DNA from: Alphaproteobacteria bacterium UBA3650
GTDB taxonomy: Bacteria; Pseudomonadota; Alphaproteobacteria; CAAHEQ01; UBA3637
Length of the DNA: 6,220 nt
Assembly (NCBI GenBank): GCA_002373815.1
Contig: DFKH01000095.1
Location: 1 to 6,220 of the forward strand
Reading direction: 5' to 3'
Shown here: positions 1 through 6,220 of the stretch, in pieces
Layout: each line of letters opens with the position of its first letter
Position numbering within the stretch: the first letter of the stretch is position 1
The notes under the pieces: model-generated
Databases searched by the model: none
What the model was told of the DNA's origin: nothing
The model's input: the letters and a program-made list of their open reading frames with translations, nothing else
Position numbers and translations under genes: made by a program

Positions 1-40
1 CCGTATTTGCGTTTTTAAAACTCTGTTTTAAATATTTCAT
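1..40 (-). CDS. Possible 5' end of an unidentified leftward gene (partial)
   Basis: An ATG at 38-40 on the minus strand opens a frame that stays open to the window edge and reads MKYLKQSFKNANT, 13 codons. This is too short to identify a family, and I assign no function. The case for a real gene is its upstream context. A purine-rich AAGAGG lies nine bases before the ATG, and a good sigma70-like promoter sits just before that, right after the terminator of the preceding leftward gene. The predicted leader would be about 15 nt, similar to that of the yifB gene in this window. A short open frame in AT-rich DNA can also arise by chance, so this is tentative. Confidence 0.4.
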   Translation of the reverse strand, partial: MKYLKQSFKNANT

Positions 41-77
41 TTTTCCACACCTCTTGGCTTCACTTTAAATGAAATAT
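32..77. repeat. 11-bp perfect inverted repeat around a putative start region
   Basis: Arms 32-42 (ATATTTCATTT) and 67-77 (AAATGAAATAT) are perfect reverse complements separated by 24 bases. One arm covers the putative leftward start codon at 38-40. The other lies in the spacer of the putative leftward promoter and touches its -10. If transcription starts near 55, only one arm is in the mRNA, so a protein-binding site fits better than an RNA hairpin. Both arms are AT-rich, so chance is possible. Confidence 0.35.
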
Positions 78-90
78 GACCCTATGTCAA
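62..90 (-). promoter_or_regulatory. Putative sigma70-type promoter reading leftward
   Basis: On the minus strand a perfect TTGACA (85-90) is followed after 17 bases by TAAAGT (62-67), which matches the TATAAT consensus at four of six positions. Transcription would start near 55, about 15 nt before the ATG at 40. The promoter directly follows the terminator of the acyltransferase gene, as expected for a new leftward transcription unit. The support is motif and spacing only. Confidence 0.45.
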
Positions 91-91
91 T

Positions 92-127
92 AAAAAAACG
101 CCTCATCAAATCGGAGGCGTTTTTTTT
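92..127 (-). terminator. Rho-independent terminator after the aas fusion gene
   Basis: A seven-base-pair GC-rich stem (ACGCCTC at 98-104 with GAGGCGT at 114-120) closes a nine-base loop. It is flanked by A92-98 and T121-127, so the stem can extend with A-T pairs and end in a U-run in either direction. In the leftward transcript it begins about ten bases after the stop codon of the gene ending at 137. The near symmetry would allow bidirectional termination, but no rightward gene is visible upstream of it. Confidence 0.9.
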
Positions 128-136
128 CAGATGATG

Positions 137-3100
137 TCAAGCCTTATTGACTTCGGCTAACGCCATTTCTTTAGCGGTCACATAATCAAACTTACCAGTC
201 CCAAGCAAAGGCGGTTCATCCGTTGTAATAATATGCGTTGGCAACCCTAATTCCGTCATTCCCACACGTTTAAAGAGTTCAATTAAACGCTCTTTTGTAA
301 TCTCCTTGTTCGTTGTAATCAAGACCACTTGTTCTCCTTTTTTCTCGTCGGGAATGCTGACCGCCCCCAAAATTGTCTCAGGGAATTCCTTCGCGATTAC
401 CTGCTCCACAGCCAGCAATGACACCATTTCACCGCCAATTTTGGCAAAACGTTTACAACGACCCTTGATAAAGATAAAGCCATCCTCATCCACATCAACG
501 ATATCTCCTGTGTCATACCATCCATCCTTTGGCGGATCCAAGTGCAACGGATCACTGTGGCGCATATAGCCTTTCATCACGTTTGGTCCTTTCAACCATA
601 ATTCGCCCCCTTCTTTAATCCCCTCTACAGGCACTAATTTATATTCAATGCCTGGGACCAAGCGCCCCACAGAGCCATTCTTTTGGTGTAAAAAAGTATT
701 CACGGAAATGATTGGAGAACACTCTGTTGCGCCATAACCTTCAAACACGCGAACACCAAATTTTTCTTGCCATACTTTGCGTGTTTCTTCTTTAATCTTT
801 TCAGCACCCCCCGCCACAATACGCAATGTATTAAAATCGTATGGATTGGCACAACGTGCATAGCCAGACAAGAAGGTATCTGTTGAAAAGAAAATGGTTG
901 CCCGACAACTGGCCGCAATTTCTGGAATAATGCGATAATGTAATGGGGTTGGATATAAAAATGTCTTTAATCCATACAAAAATGGCAAGAACATCCCTAT
1001 TGTTAAACCAAATGAGTGGAACATTGGCAAACAATTCAAAAACACATCTTTTTCTGTTACATCAAAACGAGAATATGTTTGCAAACAGTTCGCCAAGATA
1101 TTTTTATGTGTCAAGAACACCGCTTTAGGCAACCCTTCCGAGCCAGATGTAAACAACACCACAGCAGGATCATCTGGAGTAATATTGAACTTCTTTTTCA
1201 CACCACGATACATCTTTTTGGGAGCCAAAGCGCCTGCGATTCCCATCAATTTATCCCATGTACGCAACAATGGTTTTGCATCTTCCAAATACAACACTTT
1301 CACATTGTTTTTTTCCAATTCTTCGACGACAGATTCTAATTTGGCCAAACTCACAACTTTGTGAGCCGTTACAACCGTTTCAATGCCTACCGTTTTACAA
1401 GTTGCTACAATCGCTTTTAAACCGCTTGTAAAATTGATCATAGCAGGCACTTTCCCTATCGCATGCAATCCCATCACCGCCAATGCGCATGCACTGGAAG
1501 TTGGAATCATAATACCCACAATTTTATCATTCGGGGCCATTTTCCGAATCAGCCGACCTAACACCATTGATTTCAAGAACATTGACATAAATTTTGTTGG
1601 CTGGCGTGCTGTATCTTCCAAAATCGGATAAAAACGCCCACGCATTTTCATACAATCTGCCACCGCTTCAAATGTTGTTCGGTTCATATCATATGTTTCA
1701 AATGCCATATTTGTCACAATATCATACAATTTAGAAGAAGATTTTTCACGTTTTTCTCTGTTTGGCATATCTTCTGGATATTGGAAAGGAACTGGTGGTA
1801 ATACATCCAATGTTATTTTAGGAAACCAACGCCGTTCACACCGTTTTCCGATCACCCGAGAAAAGAATGTATAGCATGCACCCGTAATCTTAATCGGTAA
1901 AATAGGCGCATCACCCATCATTGCCATCATGGCCGCTCCTTCATAAATCTTCATACGGCTGTTGCCACCTTCCACTAAACCTTGTGGGAAAATCATACAT
2001 AGTTTATCTTGACGCAATTCTTCCACCATTGCTTTTACTGCCATAGGTGAACGAGCATCTAGCGGTTTCACATCCACCAAAGAGGTCATAAATTTAACCA
2101 CCAGCTTACTCATTTTTTGTTCACTAATTGTAAACACAATTTGCTTATCAATAAAGGCCGAAATCAATAATACATCCATGAAAGAAGTGTGATTTGTCAC
2201 AATCAAGGCACGCTTTCCAGCTTTTTCCAAATTTTCAAGTCCTTTTATATTGACTCGGAATAGCATTTTCAACACTTTGCGAATTAATTTGCGCCGACTA
2301 ACAACAGGCAGCAGCCGCACCATATAGGCTGTTACAATCAAGTTTGCTATAGCAAAGGCAACGACAATACCCACCAGATTTAATCCTAGCAAACGCAAGC
2401 TTAGAGAAACCAACAAAGCGCCAGAGACCGTCACTGCATTTACCAAACCACTCAACGACATTGTGCGTCCCATGACCTTTTGGGTTGTATGTTTTTGCAA
2501 CAACGTATAAAATGGAATACTGTACATGGCAAACAAGATTCCGAAGGCAAACACATCGGCAATCACACGCCAATAGCGCCCATGCTTTGTCAATAATTTA
2601 AATACTGTAATTGCTTTGTCTACACGGATATTTGATAATGCACGTGTCGCAAATGCAAAATCAAACAGTGCCAAAGAAATCAATGCCCCCACTACAACAA
2701 CTTGAGCGCCTAATGGCTTACGTTTAGCGAACCAAACACTTAAATAAGAACCAATGAGATAGCCAACAGGAAACACACCCGCCGATAAAAATGTTACAAC
2801 AGACCAACGTGCCTTTAAAATAGTATGACCATATTCACCTGATAACATCAAAACCAATACGCCAATTACCCAAAACCATGCAATACCAATGATGTACGCC
2901 CATTTATCATATTGAAAGCGCAAGGATTTGCTCAGTTGATCAAACACATCTAGCGGATTATGAACCACAGGGGCTTCTGCATCCACAGCTTTTTGTTTAG
3001 GTAATAGTGCAGTTATCCCAAAGCTGATAACTGCTAATAATAAAGCCCCAAAACATACCCAGTTTTGAGCCACATTCCCTTTCACAACGACAGATAATCC

Positions 3101-3565
3101 AAGAGCTGCCAAAGATGAGCCAATTAATGTTGTGCTTTTAATCCAAGCATTTGCACGCACCCATTTTTTTTCAACCACTAATTCGGGAATTAATGAATAA
3201 TTGGCCACACGAATGCATGCTTCCAAAAAGCCCATCGTGCTTGCGATCAGCAAAAACAAGGATACGGAGGACCAACTGGACGCCATCCATGCTGCACCTG
3301 CCACCGCAACTTCAGCCGCACGTGCAATCAGCAAAAAGGTCTTTTTAGAAATTTTATCTGCCCAACTGCCTGCGAAAGTACTTCCCACACAAAAGGCAAG
3401 CGCAAAAAAGATAGCCGCGGGAATTACCACAACGGGTGTTGAAATTGCCATTTGATATGTAATTGTAAAAATAAACAAGGTACGAACAAAAGAATCGTTC
3501 ACTGCTGATAAAAAATGTGATAATAATAACGGCAGAAAGCGTTTATTTAAAGTATGCTCAGACAT
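137..3565 (-). CDS. aas: MFS lysophospholipid transporter / acyltransferase / acyl-ACP synthetase fusion (LplT-Aas type)
   Basis: This 1142-residue inner-membrane protein combines three activities of lysophospholipid repair. Residues 1 to about 420 form a hydrophobic MFS transporter resembling LplT, with a motif-A-like AGSWADKISKK near 65-75. Residues about 430-625 are a PlsC-type acyltransferase with the NHTSFMD motif (H459, D464) and ILPIKI at 555-560. Its motif III reads FPQGL (526-530) where the family usually has FPEG. Residues about 630-1142 are an AMP-forming ligase with P-loop FTSGSEGLPK (805-814), YGATE (944-948), YDTGD (1017-1021), GR at 1035-1036 and the late lysine K1125 in GTGKFDY. 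In E. coli, LplT and Aas are separate proteins: LplT flips lysophospholipids inward, and Aas activates a fatty acid onto ACP and re-acylates the lipid. The start is backed by AAGGAG at 3571-3576, five bases before the ATG. The gene is monocistronic between its own promoter and terminator. The family call is secure; the substrate is inferred. Confidence 0.93.
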   Translation of the reverse strand: MSEHTLNKRFLPLLLSHFLSAVNDSFVRTLFIFTITYQMAISTPVVVIPAAIFFALAFCVGSTFAGSWADKISKKTFLLIARAAEVAVAGAAWMASSWSSVSLFLLIASTMGFLEACIRVANYSLIPELVVEKKWVRANAWIKSTTLIGSSLAALGLSVVVKGNVAQNWVCFGALLLAVISFGITALLPKQKAVDAEAPVVHNPLDVFDQLSKSLRFQYDKWAYIIGIAWFWVIGVLVLMLSGEYGHTILKARWSVVTFLSAGVFPVGYLIGSYLSVWFAKRKPLGAQVVVVGALISLALFDFAFATRALSNIRVDKAITVFKLLTKHGRYWRVIADVFAFGILFAMYSIPFYTLLQKHTTQKVMGRTMSLSGLVNAVTVSGALLVSLSLRLLGLNLVGIVVAFAIANLIVTAYMVRLLPVVSRRKLIRKVLKMLFRVNIKGLENLEKAGKRALIVTNHTSFMDVLLISAFIDKQIVFTISEQKMSKLVVKFMTSLVDVKPLDARSPMAVKAMVEELRQDKLCMIFPQGLVEGGNSRMKIYEGAAMMAMMGDAPILPIKITGACYTFFSRVIGKRCERRWFPKITLDVLPPVPFQYPEDMPNREKREKSSSKLYDIVTNMAFETYDMNRTTFEAVADCMKMRGRFYPILEDTARQPTKFMSMFLKSMVLGRLIRKMAPNDKIVGIMIPTSSACALAVMGLHAIGKVPAMINFTSGLKAIVATCKTVGIETVVTAHKVVSLAKLESVVEELEKNNVKVLYLEDAKPLLRTWDKLMGIAGALAPKKMYRGVKKKFNITPDDPAVVLFTSGSEGLPKAVFLTHKNILANCLQTYSRFDVTEKDVFLNCLPMFHSFGLTIGMFLPFLYGLKTFLYPTPLHYRIIPEIAASCRATIFFSTDTFLSGYARCANPYDFNTLRIVAGGAEKIKEETRKVWQEKFGVRVFEGYGATECSPIISVNTFLHQKNGSVGRLVPGIEYKLVPVEGIKEGGELWLKGPNVMKGYMRHSDPLHLDPPKDGWYDTGDIVDVDEDGFIFIKGRCKRFAKIGGEMVSLLAVEQVIAKEFPETILGAVSIPDEKKGEQVVLITTNKEITKERLIELFKRVGMTELGLPTHIITTDEPPLLGTGKFDYVTAKEMALAEVNKA

Positions 3566-3570
3566 AAAAA

Positions 3571-3576
3571 CTCCTT
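3571..3576 (-). promoter_or_regulatory. Ribosome binding site of the aas fusion gene
   Basis: The minus strand reads AAGGAG followed by five T bases and the ATG at 3563-3565. This strong Shine-Dalgarno match at normal spacing supports the full-length start. Confidence 0.8.
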
Positions 3577-3597
3577 TTTATTAAAAATAATGAAATT

Positions 3598-3625
3598 ATT
3601 ATATCATATTTAACATAAAAAGCAA
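3598..3625 (-). promoter_or_regulatory. Extended -10 promoter for the aas fusion gene
   Basis: The minus strand carries a consensus TATAAT (3598-3603) preceded by TGA, giving an extended -10 element (TGNTATAAT). The best -35 candidate is a weak TTGCTT at 3620-3625 with a 16-base spacer, which fits a promoter that leans on its extended -10. Transcription would start near 3591, leaving a leader of about 26 nt that contains the ribosome binding site. Confidence 0.65.
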
Positions 3626-3630
3626 ATCAC

Positions 3631-3675
3631 AAAGCATTTAAACGCCATAAAAAAACTCTTGTGAAAAAATGCTTT
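3631..3675. repeat. 9-bp inverted repeat shared by the divergent promoters
   Basis: AAAGCATTT (3631-3639) and AAATGCTTT (3667-3675) are perfect reverse complements with 27 bases between them. The left arm lies just upstream of the weak -35 of the leftward promoter. The right arm lies between the -35 and -10 of the rightward yifB promoter. A third AAAGCA occurs at 3619-3624, exactly 12 bp before the one at 3631. The layout would suit a regulator acting on both genes, but the repeat is short and AT-rich and no regulator is known. Confidence 0.35.
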
Positions 3676-3687
3676 TTCGAGTATACT
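3659..3687 (+). promoter_or_regulatory. Sigma70-type promoter for yifB
   Basis: TTGTGA (3659-3664, four of six consensus positions) and TATACT (3682-3687, five of six) are separated by the ideal 17 bases. Transcription would start near 3694, about 17 nt before the ATG at 3711. The promoter therefore overlaps and lies downstream of the alternative in-frame ATG at 3669, which argues against that earlier start. Confidence 0.65.
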
Positions 3688-3697
3688 TTTTGAAAAT

Positions 3698-3704
3698 AAA
3701 AGGA
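3698..3704 (+). promoter_or_regulatory. Ribosome binding site that decides the yifB start
   Basis: AAAAGGA ends six bases before the ATG at 3711. No comparable site precedes the in-frame ATG at 3669. Together with the promoter position and the family's usual N-terminus, this selects 3711 as the start. Confidence 0.75.
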
Positions 3705-3710
3705 TTTTTA

Positions 3711-5231
3711 ATGATTTCATGCACCCATTCTGTTGCCTTTGCTGGTATTGATGTTTTAAAGATTAGCATTGAGGTTCAAATCACCAATGGTTTACCCAGT
3801 TTTACCATCGTTGGCTTGGGAGACAAGGCCATCGCTGAAAGCCGCGAACGCGTGCGGGCTGCTCTCCATGCCATTGGACTTTCATTGCCCGCCAATCACA
3901 TTACTGTCAACTTAGCTCCTGCTGATGTTGTTAAAGAAGGGACCCACTACGATTTACCAATTACTGTTGCATTAATGGGTGCCATGGGTATTTTGGAACC
4001 AGAGTCCATTTTTAATTACCTGATGATGGGTGAGTTGGGGCTAGATGGCACTATTCGTCCAGTCTCTGGCATTTTACCTGCCAGCGTCGCCGCTACAGGG
4101 TATGATATGGGTTTTGTTTGCCCCTTTGAACAAGGACCTGAGGCATTATGGTCTGGCAATAATGCTATCATTGCTCCCCACAATTTATTGGAATTGATCA
4201 ACCATTTAAAAGGTACTCAATCCTTACCATCTCCTACACCTATCACACCGAATAATGCAGAAACTTCTGCCTTATTAGATATGAAAGACATCAAGGGGCA
4301 AGAAAGTGCCAAACGTGCTTTAGAAATTGCCGCCGTTGGTGGACATAATCTTTTGATGATGGGACCCCCAGGTTCTGGTAAATCCATGTTAGCCGCCCGA
4401 CTCCCCTCTATTTTACCTCCTCTTTCTACTTTGGAAATGTTGGAAGTCAGCAAAATTCATTCTGTGGCAGGTCTTTTGAAAGATGGGCAACTTGTCACTA
4501 CAAGACCTTTTCGCGCCCCTCATTATAACGCAAGCACTCCTGCTATGGTTGGCGGTGGATTAAAGGCCAAGCCAGGAGAGATCTCTTTGGCGCATCGTGG
4601 TGTTTTGTTTTTGGATGAATTGCCTGAATTTTCTCGTCAAACATTGGAAGCGTTACGCCAACCATTAGAAACGGGCGAGGTTTCTGTTGCACGTGCAAAC
4701 TCTCATATTACCTATCCAGCCCGTTTTCAATTTGTAGCCGCGATGAATCCATGTCGTTGTGGGTATTTAGGTGTGCCAGGGCATGAATGTTCTCGTGCTC
4801 CTCGTTGCGCTGCTGAATATCAATCTAAAATCTCGGGGCCGTTGTTGGATCGGATAGATATCCAAATTGAAGTGCCTTTAATCAACCCTTGGCAATTGGG
4901 GCAATTAGAAGGTGGGGAAGATTCTGCTACCATTTTAGCGCGAGTTTTGAAGGCGCGTGAATTTCAGGGCGATCGTTTCAAAAATATGCCCATTTCAACA
5001 AATGCAGAAGCGGACGGACGCGTTTTAGAACAAGTCGCCAATTTGACTGATGAAGCTCGCCAGCAACTAATTCATGTTGCGGAGCAATTACACCTGTCTG
5101 GACGTGGTTTTCATCGCATGATTCGTGTGGCTCGTACTATCGCTGACATGGACCAATCTGATGAAATTTTAAAGATTCATATGGATGAGGCACTCTCATT
5201 CAGAAAATCTTGCACAAAGGGAGAATTTTAA
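3711..5231 (+). CDS. comM: YifB/ComM family Mg-chelatase-like AAA+ ATPase
   Basis: This 506-residue cytoplasmic ATPase has the usual length for YifB/ComM. Residues 1 to about 165 form the N-terminal ChlI-like fold, with the family block around GLPSFTIVGLGDKAIAESRE and the NLAPAD segment. The AAA+ core follows, with Walker A GPPGSGKS (218-225), Walker B VLFLDE (298-303, D302 and E303), and R381 in LLDRID as a possible arginine finger. A Cys/His cluster (C348, C350, H358, C360, C366) after NPC looks like the family's metal-binding insert. The C-terminal Mg-chelatase-type helical region includes RGFHRMIRVARTIADMD. In gammaproteobacteria ComM is a hexameric branch-migration helicase that helps integrate DNA taken up during transformation; the role here is inferred by homology. 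An ATG at 3669 would add 14 residues but lies within the promoter, so I chose 3711. The stop overlaps the next start in TAATG. Confidence 0.93.
   Translation: MISCTHSVAFAGIDVLKISIEVQITNGLPSFTIVGLGDKAIAESRERVRAALHAIGLSLPANHITVNLAPADVVKEGTHYDLPITVALMGAMGILEPESIFNYLMMGELGLDGTIRPVSGILPASVAATGYDMGFVCPFEQGPEALWSGNNAIIAPHNLLELINHLKGTQSLPSPTPITPNNAETSALLDMKDIKGQESAKRALEIAAVGGHNLLMMGPPGSGKSMLAARLPSILPPLSTLEMLEVSKIHSVAGLLKDGQLVTTRPFRAPHYNASTPAMVGGGLKAKPGEISLAHRGVLFLDELPEFSRQTLEALRQPLETGEVSVARANSHITYPARFQFVAAMNPCRCGYLGVPGHECSRAPRCAAEYQSKISGPLLDRIDIQIEVPLINPWQLGQLEGGEDSATILARVLKAREFQGDRFKNMPISTNAEADGRVLEQVANLTDEARQQLIHVAEQLHLSGRGFHRMIRVARTIADMDQSDEILKIHMDEALSFRKSCTKGEF
5216..5223 (+). promoter_or_regulatory. 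Ribosome binding site of the PAS-domain gene, inside the yifB end
   Basis: AAAGGGAG lies within the last codons of yifB, seven bases before the ATG at 5231. The ATG overlaps the yifB TAA by one base (TAATG), a standard arrangement for translational coupling. I saw no separate promoter between the two genes. Confidence 0.75.
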
Positions 5232-6220
5232 TGCTTATTTGGGTTATATCTGGATTAGTGGGTATTCTTGTTGGTGTTTTAATTGGGTGGATGATTACAA
5301 TTGGAACCCGTCGCCGTTTAAAGCATCAAAATCGCCTATTACAAACCATTGTCACGCAAATTCCCGTTGGTGTTTTCTATCAAGATTTTACAAAAAAAGA
5401 TTCGGTTTTTACTTCACATAGCTTAGCTCTTTCCTTGAATCTTAAAACACCCATTAAATGGACACATCTTGTTGATTCTTTTTCAGCTGAATCTGCAAAA
5501 AAATTAAATTATTCCTATCAACAACTCCAACAAAATGGCACTTCATTTTCACTCTCATTAAACACTGTGACCTCATTGTATTTTATTGTGTCTGGTGTTA
5601 TTATTCAGGCGCCCAAACAACATGGACTTTTAATCACATTTCAAGACATCACCGATTTAACTCGCCAATTGCATCTCTCCTCATTGATGGAACAACACAA
5701 AAACATTCTTGCCAATGCTTTGGACTCTTTCGGTTTTCCTTTATTCATTCGTGATTCCAAAGGATTGACTTTTTTTGCCAACAAAGCAGTGACTCAAGAA
5801 AAAGTGGATACTTTAAATGACCTCAGTTGGCTGAGTCTACCTTTTCAATCAGACAATCGTTTTTACACTTTAACCTATGGACAAGAAACTAAAACTGAGG
5901 AAGAGCTGAATCACATTTTATCTAATATGTTAGTGGCTCAACGACGCCTTTGCGAGCAATTGCCCAGTGCCATTTGTTTATTCAATTCTTCAGGACAATT
6001 GTTAGCATGTTCCAATGCCTTTGCTGAGCTATGGCATTTAGATAAAAAATGGATTCAATCTGAACCCTCTTATGAAGATTATTGGGACACAATTCAAGAC
6101 AATGGCCTTTTATCACGGGTGGCTGATTTTGCTAATTACAAAAAGCAACAACGTGAAAAATTTGCTTGTTTAAGTGATGTCTCTCACCTGTTTTTATACC
6201 TACCAAATGGTCAAATTATT
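5231..6220 (+). CDS. Membrane-anchored multi-PAS protein, probable sensor histidine kinase (3' end outside window)
   Basis: The frame is open from the ATG at 5231 to the window edge, giving 330 residues of an incomplete protein. Residues 2-25 form one hydrophobic membrane helix followed by arginines and lysines (TRRRLKHQNR), so the rest should face the cytoplasm. Three PAS-like segments follow. The first, about 40-142, ends in the typical LLITFQDITD. The second, about 155-217, is short and degenerate. The third starts near 242 (EQLPSAICLFNSSGQLLACSNAFAELW) and runs past the edge; it closely resembles the PAS domain ahead of the kinase core in alphaproteobacterial DivL/PleC-type proteins. No HisKA or ATPase domain is in view, so kinase function is an inference, and a diguanylate cyclase or DivL-like pseudokinase remains possible. 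The one-base overlap with yifB implies co-transcription. Confidence 0.75.
   Translation, partial: MLIWVISGLVGILVGVLIGWMITIGTRRRLKHQNRLLQTIVTQIPVGVFYQDFTKKDSVFTSHSLALSLNLKTPIKWTHLVDSFSAESAKKLNYSYQQLQQNGTSFSLSLNTVTSLYFIVSGVIIQAPKQHGLLITFQDITDLTRQLHLSSLMEQHKNILANALDSFGFPLFIRDSKGLTFFANKAVTQEKVDTLNDLSWLSLPFQSDNRFYTLTYGQETKTEEELNHILSNMLVAQRRLCEQLPSAICLFNSSGQLLACSNAFAELWHLDKKWIQSEPSYEDYWDTIQDNGLLSRVADFANYKKQQREKFACLSDVSHLFLYLPNGQII

Noticed and set aside
14..32. Hairpin TTTAAAAC / GTTTTAAA with a three-base loop, possible terminator
   Set aside because: The stem is almost entirely A-T, lacks a following T-run in either direction, and falls inside the putative leftward coding start.
306..1631. Plus-strand open frames opposite the aas gene (for example 306-569, 1016-1339, 1383-1631)
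   Set aside because: They are antisense to a clearly conserved coding sequence, have no recognisable domains or good ribosome binding sites, and show cysteine/histidine-rich shadow composition.
2298..3455. Other-frame open frames over the MFS domain (2298-2573 minus; 3151-3348 and 3201-3455 plus)
   Set aside because: They overlap the well-supported membrane domain in other frames and show no independent coding signals.
4016..4453. Minus-strand open frames opposite yifB
   Set aside because: They lie antisense to the conserved ATPase core, including Walker A, and are explained as shadows.
5185..5421. 78-codon plus-strand frame spanning the yifB end and the next gene start
   Set aside because: It overlaps both real genes in another frame. 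The frame from 5231 has the ribosome binding site, membrane helix and PAS similarity, so this one is a shadow.
1..6220. CRISPR arrays, tRNA/rRNA genes, transposon ends, phage genes or toxin-antitoxin pairs
   Set aside because: I found no regularly spaced repeats, cloverleaf or rRNA-like sequence, transposase motifs or target-site duplications. The coding content is housekeeping-like and continuous.

Overview
The window looks like chromosomal DNA from an AT-rich alphaproteobacterium. G+C is low by eye and intergenic gaps are short and A/T-heavy. The YifB protein reads like alphaproteobacterial versions. The last gene has the PAS architecture of alphaproteobacterial DivL/PleC-type sensor kinases, and the acyltransferase is the large MFS-PlsC-AMP-ligase fusion I associate with that class. 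A low-GC, possibly host-associated lineage is plausible, but the sequence alone does not fix the order. I see no phage genes, insertion sequences, CRISPR arrays, tRNAs or rRNAs.

Layout: (1) Positions 1-90 hold a likely leftward promoter and the first 13 codons of a gene leaving the left edge (tentative). (2) A strong intrinsic terminator lies at 92-127. (3) Positions 137-3565, minus strand, encode an 1142-residue fusion of an LplT-like lysophospholipid flippase, a PlsC-type acyltransferase and an acyl-ACP synthetase (Aas). (4) A 145-bp divergent intergenic region carries back-to-back promoters and short inverted repeats. (5) Positions 3711-5231, plus strand, encode a YifB/ComM AAA+ ATPase. 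(6) From 5231 to the right edge, a gene overlapping yifB by one base encodes the N-terminal 330 residues of a membrane-anchored multi-PAS protein, probably a sensor histidine kinase whose catalytic part lies outside the window.

Functionally, the leftward gene is predicted to bring lysophospholipids across the inner membrane and re-acylate them. The rightward pair couples a DNA-processing (branch-migration) ATPase to a putative signalling kinase. The clearest oddity is the acyltransferase motif III, which reads FPQGL instead of the FPEGR/FPEGT form. The other points worth checking are the shared divergent promoter region, the yifB start and the yifB-kinase coupling. I found no clear evidence of a wholly new system.
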